This document shows positions 16,279 through 25,817 of a stretch of DNA of 64,000 nt, one piece after another (position 1 is the first letter of the stretch; every line of letters begins with the position of its first letter). Origin of the DNA: Catenulispora sp. EB89 (GTDB lineage: Bacteria > Actinomycetota > Actinomycetes > Streptomycetales > Catenulisporaceae). The translations under genes were made by a program, and so were the position numbers. The notes beneath the pieces were generated by a model. That model searched no databases. It had not been told where the DNA came from and saw only the letters and a list, made by a program, of their open reading frames with translations. Location of the stretch: contig NZ_JBGCCU010000005.1 in assembly GCF_041261445.1 (NCBI RefSeq), positions 124,001-188,000 on the forward strand, written 5' to 3'.

Positions 16279-17253
16279 TCAACGCTCGATTGCAGCTTGA
16301 GGGTTCAGCTCCGAGACGACGCCGTCCTGGTACGTCTGAAGCATCTCAATGATCGTCTCCGGCCTCACGAGTAGCGGATTGCGTTGCAGGTAGAGCATCT
16401 CGTCGAACGTGAGATTGCGTACGATCGGGACGCCCCTCCGCTTGATGATCAGGAGAGAGCCGACCTGTATGAGTGCCTCGGTCTGATCCTTGATGGATTC
16501 CAGGGTTTTTGCCACGGCCTCTGCTTGGATCGCGTTGACATCGGCCTGTGGCTTATCCAGCAAACCCAGCTCGAGCGCTCGTTCTGCGCGACGAAGTCTG
16601 TCCTTCACCTCACGCGACGTGATCATCTCTTTGGAGCGGGCCAGCTTGAGTCTTAGCCACGATCCAATGATCGGCCGTCCTGCTGCCTCTTCGACAAAAC
16701 CGAAGCACTCCAGTAGGCGCTGGACGGCCTCTTCGACTGCGGTCCCGTCTTGGCCTTCGCCGAGATAGATCGACACAGGAAGGAACCGCTGGCCAGCCTC
16801 TGTTTCCGTTGCCGCGCCATATTCTCGGGCGGCAAACACGACGGGTCCGCTGACGGATTTCGCCACTGCGTACCTCTGTGCATCCATGAGGTCATCCCAC
16901 GCCGCAGAACGCGCTTCCTGGCTTTCTTGTTCGGCCCTTTCGGCTGGGGACTCTTCTGATCGCCCGTCACCGGCAGCCGCGGCTCCCCATGATGTTCCTC
17001 CTGTCCACGCGTGGTAGCCACTGCCGGGCCCTGCCGTGCGGCTCCCGCCTTCAGTAAGCGGCCGAACCATGTCGGCCTGAGGTCCCTTCGTTCCCTGCGT
17101 AATCTCAAACTCGACCCGCTGGCCCTCCTCGAGGGTTCGGTATCCGTCCATCTGGATCGCGCTGTAGTGGAGGTACACATCGCTACCACCATCGACGGCT
17201 ATGAACCCGTAGCCCTTCTCGGCGTTGAACCACTTAACAGTGCCTTGCGCCAC
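16279..17253 (-). CDS. Cold-shock domain fused to a large domain of unknown function
   Basis: 324 residues. Residues 1-67 are a complete CspA-type cold-shock domain with RNP1-like 'KGYGFI' and RNP2-like 'VYLHYSAI', expected to bind single-stranded nucleic acid. A low-complexity linker (68-120) leads to a C-terminal domain of about 200 residues that I do not recognise, with a basic helix ('[20 protein letters not shown]') and the segment '[16 protein letters not shown]'. Free-standing cold-shock proteins are about 67 residues, so the fusion is unusual. Monocistronic and located between the integration and transfer modules. A regulatory or defence-effector role is possible but unproven. Confidence 0.75.
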   Translation of the reverse strand: MAQGTVKWFNAEKGYGFIAVDGGSDVYLHYSAIQMDGYRTLEEGQRVEFEITQGTKGPQADMVRPLTEGGSRTAGPGSGYHAWTGGTSWGAAAAGDGRSEESPAERAEQESQEARSAAWDDLMDAQRYAVAKSVSGPVVFAAREYGAATETEAGQRFLPVSIYLGEGQDGTAVEEAVQRLLECFGFVEEAAGRPIIGSWLRLKLARSKEMITSREVKDRLRRAERALELGLLDKPQADVNAIQAEAVAKTLESIKDQTEALIQVGSLLIIKRRGVPIVRNLTFDEMLYLQRNPLLVRPETIIEMLQTYQDGVVSELNPQAAIER

Positions 17254-17738
17254 GGCGTTCTCCCAACCCGAACAGCGGAACTACCGCTGCTAGACACCCG
17301 TACCGCAAAACACTGTTTCACTCAGGGAGGGACGGCACAACACGGTGAGCTGGCCTATGGACACCTTGAAGAATCTCCGCACCGCAAGAGGACTTGGCAG
17401 CTCGATATCTGCTGAGCGACCCGTCCTGGCTGCCAGCGCCAGCTGGGTGAAGTACGCCTGCTTCTGACGAAGTTCGTCCGAGTGAACCATCAACGCATCG
17501 ATAAATGTGAGGCTGACTGCCCGTGCTCCTCGGCTTTATGTTGCCACCTTGACCGTTGCTTGATGCCCGATAGCGCACTTCTCAGGTGTCCAGCCTTCAT
17601 CAAAACTACAGGTCAACAGCTATTTCTGACCTGAGGTGGCGAGGCATCGAGCCTAGGCGGTCGCTTGATCAGAGCTTGTGGGCTGACGCGCCCCATGAGC
17701 GGCGGAATCAATCCGCCTACCTCATGGAGGTGCCCGTC
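17254..17738. other. Intergenic region, no gene seen
   Basis: 485 bp between the divergent cold-shock gene and the first transfer gene. The short frames have no protein character. It should hold both promoters. A Shine-Dalgarno (GGAGGT, 17725-17730) marks the next start. Confidence 0.4.
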
Positions 17739-18545
17739 ATGGGCCGCGCTACTAATTTCTGCCCGTCTCCACTCGACCTCGCCGCCGATGCATTCCGCGC
17801 ACTGTGCGATAGCCCCGCCGCGCCCGTCCTCGACATCACTGATCTCGCCACCGATCTGCCGCCCGGCGTTTTCCCCTTCGATGAGCTTCAGCGGCTGCTG
17901 CTCGCTGGCGCTTCGCAGGCGGTGCGTGACGCGGTGTGGGCCGAGGTGGTGCGCAAAGCACGCCGTGACGAGTCCTGGCAGCTCGCCGCAGTCGGCATGG
18001 CGCTGCCCGCGATCCGGAGCGTGGCCGGCTCCCTCGCGCGTGGCTTCGACGGCGATGTCGAAGAGCTGGACGCTGAGATCCTCGCCGGGTTCCTGGCTCA
18101 CCTGGCTGTCGTGGACATCGAGACGCCGGGCATCATCACAAAGATCCGCTGGGCTGCCTACCGTGCCGGCCACGCGGTCGTGGTCAAGCATCGTCGAGCT
18201 GCTGAGCGCGAAGAGGAGATCTCAGAGGAGGTTGTCCTCTCTGGCCCGGCGGGTCACCCCGACCTTGTGCTCATGCGCGCCGTGTCTGCGGGCGCCATTT
18301 CGGAATCGGATGCCGAACTCATCTCGGCGACGCGGCTCGATGGCCTCGACATGGAGGTCTACGCCGATCAGCTCGGCGTCTCCTACAACGCGGTGAAGAT
18401 CCGTCGGCAGCGCGCGGAGGCGCGGCTGGTCGCCTTCATCACAGGTGCTCAGCGCCCAAGCGCCCATGATGCACGCGTCCGCGCTATCCGGCCTGGTCAG
18501 CGGCCCGTGGTAGGCCGATCGGCTGAACTCCTGGCCGCTGCCTGA
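17739..18545 (+). CDS. Sigma-region-4-like DNA-binding protein heading the transfer operon
   Basis: 268 residues from ATG 17739, chosen for the GGAGGT nine bases upstream. The C-terminal part resembles sigma-70 region 4 ('LDMEVYADQLGVSYNAVKIRRQRAE'), a helix-turn-helix that could touch a -35 element. The N-terminal part is helical without a clear region 2, so it is not a complete sigma factor. Position at the head of the pilin/VirB6/VirB4 operon suggests transcriptional control of transfer. Confidence 0.6.
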   Translation: MGRATNFCPSPLDLAADAFRALCDSPAAPVLDITDLATDLPPGVFPFDELQRLLLAGASQAVRDAVWAEVVRKARRDESWQLAAVGMALPAIRSVAGSLARGFDGDVEELDAEILAGFLAHLAVVDIETPGIITKIRWAAYRAGHAVVVKHRRAAEREEEISEEVVLSGPAGHPDLVLMRAVSAGAISESDAELISATRLDGLDMEVYADQLGVSYNAVKIRRQRAEARLVAFITGAQRPSAHDARVRAIRPGQRPVVGRSAELLAAA

Positions 18546-18614
18546 CCCCTGGACGCAGGTCCGCGCCGCTTTCGGCTCCGACGGCAATCCACCAACGCCC
18601 AGGAGATCAGAACC

Positions 18615-19094
18615 ATGACCCGCTTCATTCGCAACGCCGCCGCCCTGTCGGCCGGGGTGCTCGCTGCAGCCGCGATCGGCATGGCGCCAGCCTCGGCCGA
18701 CGCCACCCAGCCATCGGTCCCAACGACGATCACCATTCCGACCGATGCGACCGAAATCCCGCCGGAGGTCATGCCCTTCTTCAGCCCGACCGGCATGGCT
18801 GGCCTGTCGCCAGACGACCCGGCGGCGCCGGTCGCGGTCCTCGCGGACCAGCTGCGGGCGGTCGCGACCTTGCCTCAGGTGATGAACAACGTCCGGGACT
18901 GGATCATCGGGCTGTTGTCGGGCCTGGCGACGCTGTTCGTCACCGTCGGTGGCCTGCGCTATCTGATGGCCGGCGGCAACGAGGGCGAGGTGATGAAGGC
19001 CAAGGGGGCGCTGAAGTCGGCGGCCTATGGCTACGCCCTCGCCGCGCTCGCGCCGGTCCTGGTCAACATCCTCAAGTCGATGGTCGGCGCGTGA
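18615..19094 (+). CDS. VirB2/TrbC-like pilin
   Basis: 159 residues: an N-terminal signal peptide ending around 'APASAD', an Ile/Thr/Pro linker, then two hydrophobic helices ('IIGLLSGLATLFVTVGGLRYL' region and 'YGYALAALAPVLVNIL') separated by a short polar loop, the layout of VirB2/TrbC conjugative pilins. The second hydrophobic helix reaches the C-terminus. The stop overlaps the next start (GTGA), coupling it to the VirB6-like gene. Confidence 0.75.
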   Translation: MTRFIRNAAALSAGVLAAAAIGMAPASADATQPSVPTTITIPTDATEIPPEVMPFFSPTGMAGLSPDDPAAPVAVLADQLRAVATLPQVMNNVRDWIIGLLSGLATLFVTVGGLRYLMAGGNEGEVMKAKGALKSAAYGYALAALAPVLVNILKSMVGA

Positions 19095-20764
19095 CCGATC
19101 GGCAGATGCCGCGGTGGGTCGCGGTGCTCTCGTTGGTGGCCTCGGCGGTCGTGTTGGTGGTCTGCACGCTCGTAGGTTCCGCCCGCGCGGACGTCACCGC
19201 GAGCGGATCGGCCGTGCCTGCGATCGCTCGCGGCGCTGGGGTTGTTGCAACGGCCCCAGCGCCCGCTCCGCCCCCGGCTCCGTCGCCAGCGCCGGGCATC
19301 TACGGCCCGCTGATCGGCGGCGGGTCGATGGCTCCGCCGCCAGCCCCGGGACCTGTCAGCTCCAAGAGCGCGGACCCGTCCTGGTGGGACATCCCGGGCC
19401 AGATCGAGAAAGCCATCGATACCTGGCTCGGCAACCTCGTGAAGTCCGCGCTCAACCCGGTGCTCCCGTTCGTCGCGACGTCGCTGCTGTCGAGCCCGAA
19501 CCTGAGCAGCGGTCGTATCGCGAGTATCTGGACTTCGGTCCTGATCCTCTCGAACACGCTCTACGTGCTCTTCATCCTGGCCGGCGGCATCCTCGTCATG
19601 ACGCACGGAACTCTTCAGACGCGGCACGAGCTCAAGGAGATCGCGCCCCGGCTGGTCATCGGGATGATCGCCTCGAACGCGTCGCTGTGGCTGATCTGCC
19701 AGTCCGTTTCCCTGGGCAACGCGCTCGTCGCGGCACTGATGAGCGGGAACCTCTCGTCCGAGGCCATCGGGTCCAGGCTGACAAGCCTCATCGTCTACAG
19801 CATCTTCCTCCCCGGCGGTGCCGGGGAGGTGTTCCTTGTCATCATCGGCGGCGCCATCGCAGTGTTGGGCGTCGCGCTGGTCGTGACGGATCTGGTGCGC
19901 GCGACGGTGCTGATGGTACTGACGGCTGGCGCTCCGCTCGCGCTCGCCTGTCATGCCCATCCGCAGACCGAGGGACTGGCCAAGCTGTGGTGGCGGGCCA
20001 TCCTGGGGTGCCTGGCGACGCAGGTCCTTCAGGCGTTGGTCCTGATCGTCTGCCTCCAGGTCTTCTTCGACCCGCAGGCGGACGACGTTCTTGGCCTCCC
20101 GACGCGCGGCGGCCTCACTGACCTGCTGATCTGCCTGGTCATGTTCTTCATGCTGATCAAGATCCCGGTCTGGGCGAGCCGAGTCGTTCTCCAGCGCGGG
20201 GCGCTCGGTCAGACCCGGATGACGAGCCTGGCGCGCAACTACCTGCAATATCGGGCTTTCGGCGCGGTCACGAGCCGCTTCGACGTCGGTCGTCGCGGGC
20301 CTCGTCCGGGCGGCGGCGCCGGACCGCTCCCGCCTCCGCCGACTTCCTCAGGTGGTCCCGGGCCTGGCCCTCGGCCATGCACGGGGCCGGGACACGGCAA
20401 GTTCGGTCCGCTGCCGCCCCTGCCCGGAGAACCGCGGGGCGCGAACTTCTCATCGCAGCCCGCGGCCGGCCCGCGCGAACCCGTAGCCGCCCGCCAGTCC
20501 GCCGGCGAGCCAGCCGGCAGCACACGGGCTCAACCGACACCACCTCGGCCTCCCATCAACCCCACAAAACCCTCGCTGCCAAACGCCGCTCGACCGCCCA
20601 CGCCGCCGCGAGCAGCAGCACATCTCCGGGACAGTCCTGCTGACGCAGTTCCTCAGCCTTCTTCGGGCCCGGTGGCCAAGCGCCTGAAGCCGTCGGTTCC
20701 GCCTCGCGCGCCGCGACCCACAAATGCCCACAAACCCCAGCTCAGACCCCTCAGCGAAAGGTGA
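19091..20764 (+). CDS. VirB6/TrbL-like channel protein
   Basis: 557-residue polytopic membrane protein. A signal-like segment and Pro-rich linker (to about residue 90) precede an amphipathic region, then at least five hydrophobic helices between about 150 and 355. The last 200 residues are a Pro/Arg/Gly-rich cytoplasmic tail. VirB6/TrbL proteins form the inner-membrane channel of type IV secretion systems, and the place between pilin and PrgI/VirB4 fits this. Begins at a GTG overlapping the pilin stop. Confidence 0.75.
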   Translation: MTDRQMPRWVAVLSLVASAVVLVVCTLVGSARADVTASGSAVPAIARGAGVVATAPAPAPPPAPSPAPGIYGPLIGGGSMAPPPAPGPVSSKSADPSWWDIPGQIEKAIDTWLGNLVKSALNPVLPFVATSLLSSPNLSSGRIASIWTSVLILSNTLYVLFILAGGILVMTHGTLQTRHELKEIAPRLVIGMIASNASLWLICQSVSLGNALVAALMSGNLSSEAIGSRLTSLIVYSIFLPGGAGEVFLVIIGGAIAVLGVALVVTDLVRATVLMVLTAGAPLALACHAHPQTEGLAKLWWRAILGCLATQVLQALVLIVCLQVFFDPQADDVLGLPTRGGLTDLLICLVMFFMLIKIPVWASRVVLQRGALGQTRMTSLARNYLQYRAFGAVTSRFDVGRRGPRPGGGAGPLPPPPTSSGGPGPGPRPCTGPGHGKFGPLPPLPGEPRGANFSSQPAAGPREPVAARQSAGEPAGSTRAQPTPPRPPINPTKPSLPNAARPPTPPRAAAHLRDSPADAVPQPSSGPVAKRLKPSVPPRAPRPTNAHKPQLRPLSER

Positions 20765-20770
20765 CGCCTC

Positions 20771-21652
20771 ATGTCGGATGCTCCCGCCGGATACGGCGCG
20801 GTCCGTATCCCTGCCGACGTCAGTCGCCCGGACCGCGTACTCGGGCCGGCAACGGCCCGTCAGGTCGCGGTGGTCGCCGGCTCCGCGGCAGGGCTCTGGT
20901 GCGCATGGCTCGGTGTGCGCGCCTGGGTCTCCCCGCTCGCCTTCCTGATCCCGGCCGTGTTCGTTCTGGTGATCGTCGGCGTTGCCGTCTCCACCGAGCG
21001 CGACGGTTTGACCATCGATCGGCTCCTGGCCGCCGCTCTCCGGCAGATGCGGGCACCTCGGCGCCAAGTGATGGCGCCCGAAGGCGTGGTCCCGCCCCCG
21101 GCGTTCCTGGCTGAGGCGCTGGGCAAGTCACCGCGTCCGCCGGCGCCGCTGTCGTTGCCCATCGCGGACCTCGACGATGCTGGCGTGATTGACCTTGGCG
21201 CGGACGGCGCGGCGTTGATGGCCGCTGCCGGCACGGTCAACTTCGGGCTGCGCACCGCCGACGAGCAAGACGTCCTCCTCGGCGGGTTCGCGCGCTGGCT
21301 CAACTCCCTCAGCGGACCGACGCAGATCACGTCTACGAACGCTCCGGCCGACGTGAGCGGCTTCGTTGGAACCCTCCGGGACCAGGCGGCCAGTCTCCCG
21401 CACCCTGCACTCGGTCAGGCCGCGCAGGAGCATGCCGAGTTCCTTGACGGTCTCGGCGCGACCCGCGTTCTGCTGACCCGGAGCATCCACCTCGCGATGC
21501 GCGAGCCAGGCAGGGCAGCGGCCCAGCGTGCCGTCCGCCGTGCCGAGGACGCCGTCAGCCATCTCGCTGCCTGCGAGATCCGTGTCTCGCCACTCGGCCA
21601 CGACGCCGCCTCCGCCGATCTCCGCGCACTGCTCGACCCCTCAGGAGCCTGA
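20771..21652 (+). CDS. PrgI/VirB3-like protein
   Basis: 293 residues. Two adjacent membrane helices near the N-terminus (about residues 34-75) follow a short cytoplasmic start, as in PrgI-family and VirB3 proteins that link the channel to the VirB4 ATPase. The soluble C-terminal part (about 110-290) resembles the N-terminal region of actinobacterial VirB4-type proteins, with a 'GFARWLNSLSGPTQI' segment. Three bases separate it from the VirB4-like gene. Confidence 0.72.
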   Translation: MSDAPAGYGAVRIPADVSRPDRVLGPATARQVAVVAGSAAGLWCAWLGVRAWVSPLAFLIPAVFVLVIVGVAVSTERDGLTIDRLLAAALRQMRAPRRQVMAPEGVVPPPAFLAEALGKSPRPPAPLSLPIADLDDAGVIDLGADGAALMAAAGTVNFGLRTADEQDVLLGGFARWLNSLSGPTQITSTNAPADVSGFVGTLRDQAASLPHPALGQAAQEHAEFLDGLGATRVLLTRSIHLAMREPGRAAAQRAVRRAEDAVSHLAACEIRVSPLGHDAASADLRALLDPSGA

Positions 21653-21654
21653 TC

Positions 21655-23442
21655 ATGTCCTCGTTCACCGCAGCCCTCAACGTGCTGCCCATCTGGGCTA
21701 CCCGACCGCCGGCCCAGACCCGCAACGTCTTGGGCCTCGGCCCGTCGAGCCTCGACGTGGGCACCCACACCCTCAAAGTCGGCGACACGTTCGCCGCGAC
21801 GTTCGCGGTCGCCGACTACCCGGCCGAGGTCGCCGCGGGCTGGCTCGAACCGCTGCTGAGCTTCCCCGCGCGAATCAGCGTCGCTGTTCACATCGAGCCC
21901 GTACCCAGCCCCATCGCCGCGGACCGCCTGCGCAAGCAGCGCGCCCGGCTGGAGTCCGGCCGCCGGCACGCGGCCTCGCGCGGCCACCTCGACGACCCCG
22001 CCACCGAGGCTGCCGCTGCTGACGCGCGCGAACTCGCCTACCGCGTCGCGTGCGGCGAGGGAAAGTTGTTCGGCGTCGGGATCTATCTGACGATCCACGC
22101 CAACAGCGCCGATGAACTCGCTGAACTCACAGCTCAGGTCCGCTCGCTCGCGGAGGGGATGCTGCTGCGCCTGGTGCCGGCGACGTTCCGGACGGTCCAG
22201 GGTTGGTGCTCGACGCTGCCCCTGGGCCTCGATCTGCTGAAGATCCGGCGGACGTTCGACACCGAGGCGCTGGCGACGCTGTTCCCGTTCACGTCCGGCG
22301 ACCTGCCGCTACCGCAGAACTCGACGTCGGCGGTGCTGCTCGGCGTCAACGCAACCGATTCGGGCTTGGTGATGTGGGACCGCTGGGCGGCGCCGAATCA
22401 CAACTCGGTGGTCCTGGCCCAGTCCGGGGCCGGCAAGTCCTACCTCGCCAAACTCGACGTCCTCCGCAACCTCTACCAGGGCGTTGAGGTCATGGTCATC
22501 GACCCTGAACAGGAGTACGTCCGGCTCGCGCACGCGGTCGGCGGAACGGTCGTCAGCCTCGGGGCACCTGGTGTCCGGATCAATCCCTTCGACCTGCCAG
22601 CCACCGGCGACCGCTCCGACGCCATCCGCCGCCGAGCCCTGTTCGGCCACACCGTAGTAGCCGTACTCCTCGGCCGAGACCTAACCGCCGGCCAGCACGC
22701 CGCGCTGGACTCGGCGATCCTCAACGCCTACGAGCGAGCAGGGATCACCGCCGATCCCCGGACTCACCGCCAGCCCGCCCCGACCCTGCGAGACGTCGTC
22801 GAACTACTCGGCGCCTCCGATGCGCCAGACGCCGCAGCACTCGCAGCAGAGCTGACCCCGCACACCTCCGGATCGTTCTCCGGTCTCTTCGATGGCCCGA
22901 CCGCGCACGCTGCCGGTGGCCACCTCGCTGTCTTCGCACTGCGCGAGCTCCCCGATGAGCTCAAACCGATCGGCACGCTCCTCACCCTGGACTTGATGTG
23001 GCGCCGGGTATCCGACCCGGCGAACCGGCGACGCCGCCTGGTGGTCGTCGACGAAGCCTGGTGGCTGATGAAGGAGCCGGCGGGAGCGCGGTTCCTGTTC
23101 CGGATGGCCAAGGCGTCGCGGAAGTGCTGGGCCGGGCTGTCGGTAGTCACGCAGGACGCCGCGGACCTGCTCTCGACCGAACTCGGTATGGCCGTGGTGT
23201 CGAACGCCGCGAGCGCGGTGCTGCTGCGTCAGGCCCCGCAGTCCATCGACCAGATCACGCACGCATTCCGGCTCTCAGCAGGCGAGCGTGCGTTCCTGCT
23301 CTCTGCCGGCCGTGGCCAAGGCCTGGTCATGCAGGGCAACGCGCGGGCGGCCTTCTCCTCTGTCGCCTCGGCTCGTGAGGACGAACTCTGCACAACCGAT
23401 CCCGCTCAGCTGGCTCGGCTCGATGAGGAGTGGCGCGCATGA
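21655..23442 (+). CDS. VirB4-like conjugative ATPase
   Basis: 595-residue ATPase energising the type IV secretion-like machine at the inner face of the membrane. Walker A 'AQSGAGKSYLAK' (about residues 258-269), Walker B 'LVVVDEAWWLM' (about 463-473), and the downstream sensor region 'QDAADLLSTELG'. It lacks membrane segments. Its stop overlaps the coupling-protein ATG (ATGA). Highly conserved and confidently identified. Confidence 0.93.
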   Translation: MSSFTAALNVLPIWATRPPAQTRNVLGLGPSSLDVGTHTLKVGDTFAATFAVADYPAEVAAGWLEPLLSFPARISVAVHIEPVPSPIAADRLRKQRARLESGRRHAASRGHLDDPATEAAAADARELAYRVACGEGKLFGVGIYLTIHANSADELAELTAQVRSLAEGMLLRLVPATFRTVQGWCSTLPLGLDLLKIRRTFDTEALATLFPFTSGDLPLPQNSTSAVLLGVNATDSGLVMWDRWAAPNHNSVVLAQSGAGKSYLAKLDVLRNLYQGVEVMVIDPEQEYVRLAHAVGGTVVSLGAPGVRINPFDLPATGDRSDAIRRRALFGHTVVAVLLGRDLTAGQHAALDSAILNAYERAGITADPRTHRQPAPTLRDVVELLGASDAPDAAALAAELTPHTSGSFSGLFDGPTAHAAGGHLAVFALRELPDELKPIGTLLTLDLMWRRVSDPANRRRRLVVVDEAWWLMKEPAGARFLFRMAKASRKCWAGLSVVTQDAADLLSTELGMAVVSNAASAVLLRQAPQSIDQITHAFRLSAGERAFLLSAGRGQGLVMQGNARAAFSSVASAREDELCTTDPAQLARLDEEWRA

Positions 23443-25817
23443 GCGGGCCGAACTCATCCTTCCTCGGCCGGTGGCTGCTGCACCCAACCGAGCTCTTCGC
23501 CGGCGCGCTGGCGTCGGCCGAGCAGTTCATCCACGACTGGTGGCTCACTGGTGTCCCCGTCCTGGCCACAGCTTCGTGCTCCACCCTCGCGTGCTGGCAC
23601 CTCAAGCAGGTGAGGCGTCATCGGGCAGTGACGGCCACCGCGGCGCGGTACGTCGTCCTCAAACTGCCGCCCGAAGTCGAGTCGGGATGCGCCGAGGCGT
23701 TCTGGACTCACATTCACGCGCTGCTCCGCCCAAAGTGGCGGCAGGCCCTGGACAGGCAGCCTCATCTCGCCTTCGAGTTCCTGTGGACCAGCGAAGGCCT
23801 CAGTCTCGGCATCTGGGTGCCGGCTCCGGTCTCCGCTGGCGTCGTGGCCACCGCCGCTGAGGCCGCGTGGCCGGGCGTCCACACGCAGATCGTCTCGCCG
23901 GCTCCGGTCCCGATTGCTGCCGGGGCCTCGATGTGCGGCCGTCTTCGGCTGGCCAAGCCTGCCTACCTGCCGCTGAAGGTCAAGCACACGTCCGATCCGC
24001 TCCGTCCGCTGCTGCAAGCCGGCCGAAAGCTGCGGCCCTCGGAAAGTGCGTGCGTCCAGATCCTCGCGCGACCCGCCACCGGCCGGCAGGTACGTCGGCT
24101 GCAATTCCAGCTCAACCGGTTCCGCACGCGAACACTTCGCGAGCTGGGCCCGGTAACCCCGTTCAGCACGCTCCTCGAAGAGTGGGCACCGAACGCAAGC
24201 CCGCGATCGGGACGGGCTGATCCCGCACACGCCGCAGCACTCCGATCAGCAGTCACGAAGACGATCGGACCGCTGTGGGCGGTGGAGATCCGATACGCCG
24301 CAGGCACCGAATCGACCAGGCCCGATGCAGACAAGCGGACCCGCACCATCGCCGAGAGCCTGACCTCTGCATTCGGTGTCTTCGCCGAACGGAACTCTTG
24401 GGCCCGTCACCGGCTGGCCGGACCGGCATCCGCGCTCGCGCCGCGCCGGATGGGCCGAGGCGATCTGCTCACCGTCGCCGAGCTGGCGGGCATCGCGCAT
24501 CTCCCGCTGGACGCCGGCGCCGTCGGCGTACCTCGCGCTGGCGCCCGCTCGATCGCACCGCCTCCGGAGATCCCCGCGCTGTCCTACGGCCACAAAGTCC
24601 TCGGCGACGCGGACACCTCGCCGATCCGGCCGGTCGGCGTCGCGGTCCCGGACACCCGCCAGCACTTCCACATCATGGGCGCGACCAACTCCGGCAAGTC
24701 GACGCTGATGGCGCGCATGATCCTCGACGATGTGGCAGCCCGCCGGGGCGTGCTCGTCCTGGACCCGAAGGGCGATTTGGTCGGCGACCTACTGGACCGG
24801 CTCCCGGTATCGGCGGCTGACCGCCTGGTGCTCATCGATCCGACGGACTCCGGGCCGCGCCCTTGTCTCAACGTCCTGGCGCAGGGCGACCCAGAGCTGA
24901 CGGTGGACAACCTCGTGGGCATCTTCCGGCGGCTGTTCGCGTCCTCCTGGGGTCCGCGCACCGACGACGTCCTGCGGGCGGCATGTCTGACCTTGCTCGC
25001 CACGGCGCGGGACCAGCCGCCGACGCTCGCGGACGTCTCGCAGCTGCTGAGCGACAAGGTCTTCCGCGCCGCGCGGACCGCCGGCCTCGCCGACGGCGGT
25101 CACAGGATGCTGGATCACTTCTGGACGGGCTTCGCTGACCTGTCGGTCCAGTCGCAGGCCGCCATCACCGCGCCGCTCCAGAACAAGCTCCGCGCGTTCC
25201 TGCTCCGCCGGTTCGTGGCCGACGTCATCGCCCGGCCGCGCTCGACGATCGACCTCGGCCGGGTCCTGGACGGCGGGATCTGCCTGGTCAGACTCCCCAA
25301 AGGCGTCGTCGGTGACGACACGATGCGCCTACTCGGCTCGTTCATTCTCGCCGCCGCGTGGCAGGCGACGACCGCTCGCGCGGGCCGTCCGGAGCAGGCA
25401 CGCCGGGACGCCGCAATCTACCTCGACGAAGCCCACAACTTCCTGAACCTGCCCTACAGCTTGGAGGACATGTTGGCCGAAGCCCGCGCCTACCGGGTCT
25501 CGTTCACCCTCGCCCACCAGAACCTCGCCCAGCTCCCGACGGACCTGGCCGACGGCATCTCGGCGAACGCCCGGAACAAGGTCTTCTTCACCTGCTCGCC
25601 GCAGGACGCGCGGAGCCTCGCCGCGCACACCGGCCCGCTGCTCGGCGAGCACGATCTGGCCCACCTCGACGCCTTTCAAGCCGCGGCTCGGCTGACGGCG
25701 AAGAGCGCGCACGTCCGGGCCTTCACGATGCGGACTCGACCGGCGCCCCCAGCGATCCCTGGGCGTGCTGACGCGATTCGCGCTGCCGTCCACGCTGCTG
25801 CGCGGGGCGGCTCGTGA
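23439..25817 (+). CDS. VirD4/TraG-like type IV coupling protein
   Basis: 792 residues from ATG 23439 (an in-frame start nine bases earlier is less likely because ATGA overlap is the operon pattern). An N-terminal membrane segment ('TGVPVLATASCSTLACWHL') anchors the chain. The ATPase has Walker A 'GATNSGKSTLMA' and Walker B 'DAAIYLDEAHNFLN'. These proteins deliver the DNA-relaxase complex to the secretion channel. In this element it is paired with a Replic_Relax protein rather than a classical relaxase. Confidence 0.9.
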   Translation: MSGPNSSFLGRWLLHPTELFAGALASAEQFIHDWWLTGVPVLATASCSTLACWHLKQVRRHRAVTATAARYVVLKLPPEVESGCAEAFWTHIHALLRPKWRQALDRQPHLAFEFLWTSEGLSLGIWVPAPVSAGVVATAAEAAWPGVHTQIVSPAPVPIAAGASMCGRLRLAKPAYLPLKVKHTSDPLRPLLQAGRKLRPSESACVQILARPATGRQVRRLQFQLNRFRTRTLRELGPVTPFSTLLEEWAPNASPRSGRADPAHAAALRSAVTKTIGPLWAVEIRYAAGTESTRPDADKRTRTIAESLTSAFGVFAERNSWARHRLAGPASALAPRRMGRGDLLTVAELAGIAHLPLDAGAVGVPRAGARSIAPPPEIPALSYGHKVLGDADTSPIRPVGVAVPDTRQHFHIMGATNSGKSTLMARMILDDVAARRGVLVLDPKGDLVGDLLDRLPVSAADRLVLIDPTDSGPRPCLNVLAQGDPELTVDNLVGIFRRLFASSWGPRTDDVLRAACLTLLATARDQPPTLADVSQLLSDKVFRAARTAGLADGGHRMLDHFWTGFADLSVQSQAAITAPLQNKLRAFLLRRFVADVIARPRSTIDLGRVLDGGICLVRLPKGVVGDDTMRLLGSFILAAAWQATTARAGRPEQARRDAAIYLDEAHNFLNLPYSLEDMLAEARAYRVSFTLAHQNLAQLPTDLADGISANARNKVFFTCSPQDARSLAAHTGPLLGEHDLAHLDAFQAAARLTAKSAHVRAFTMRTRPAPPAIPGRADAIRAAVHAAARGGS

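Noticed and set aside
19031-20248. Leftward frame of 405 codons
   Set aside because: Antisense to the VirB6-like gene and full of Arg/Asp/Gln low complexity typical of G+C-rich shadow frames.
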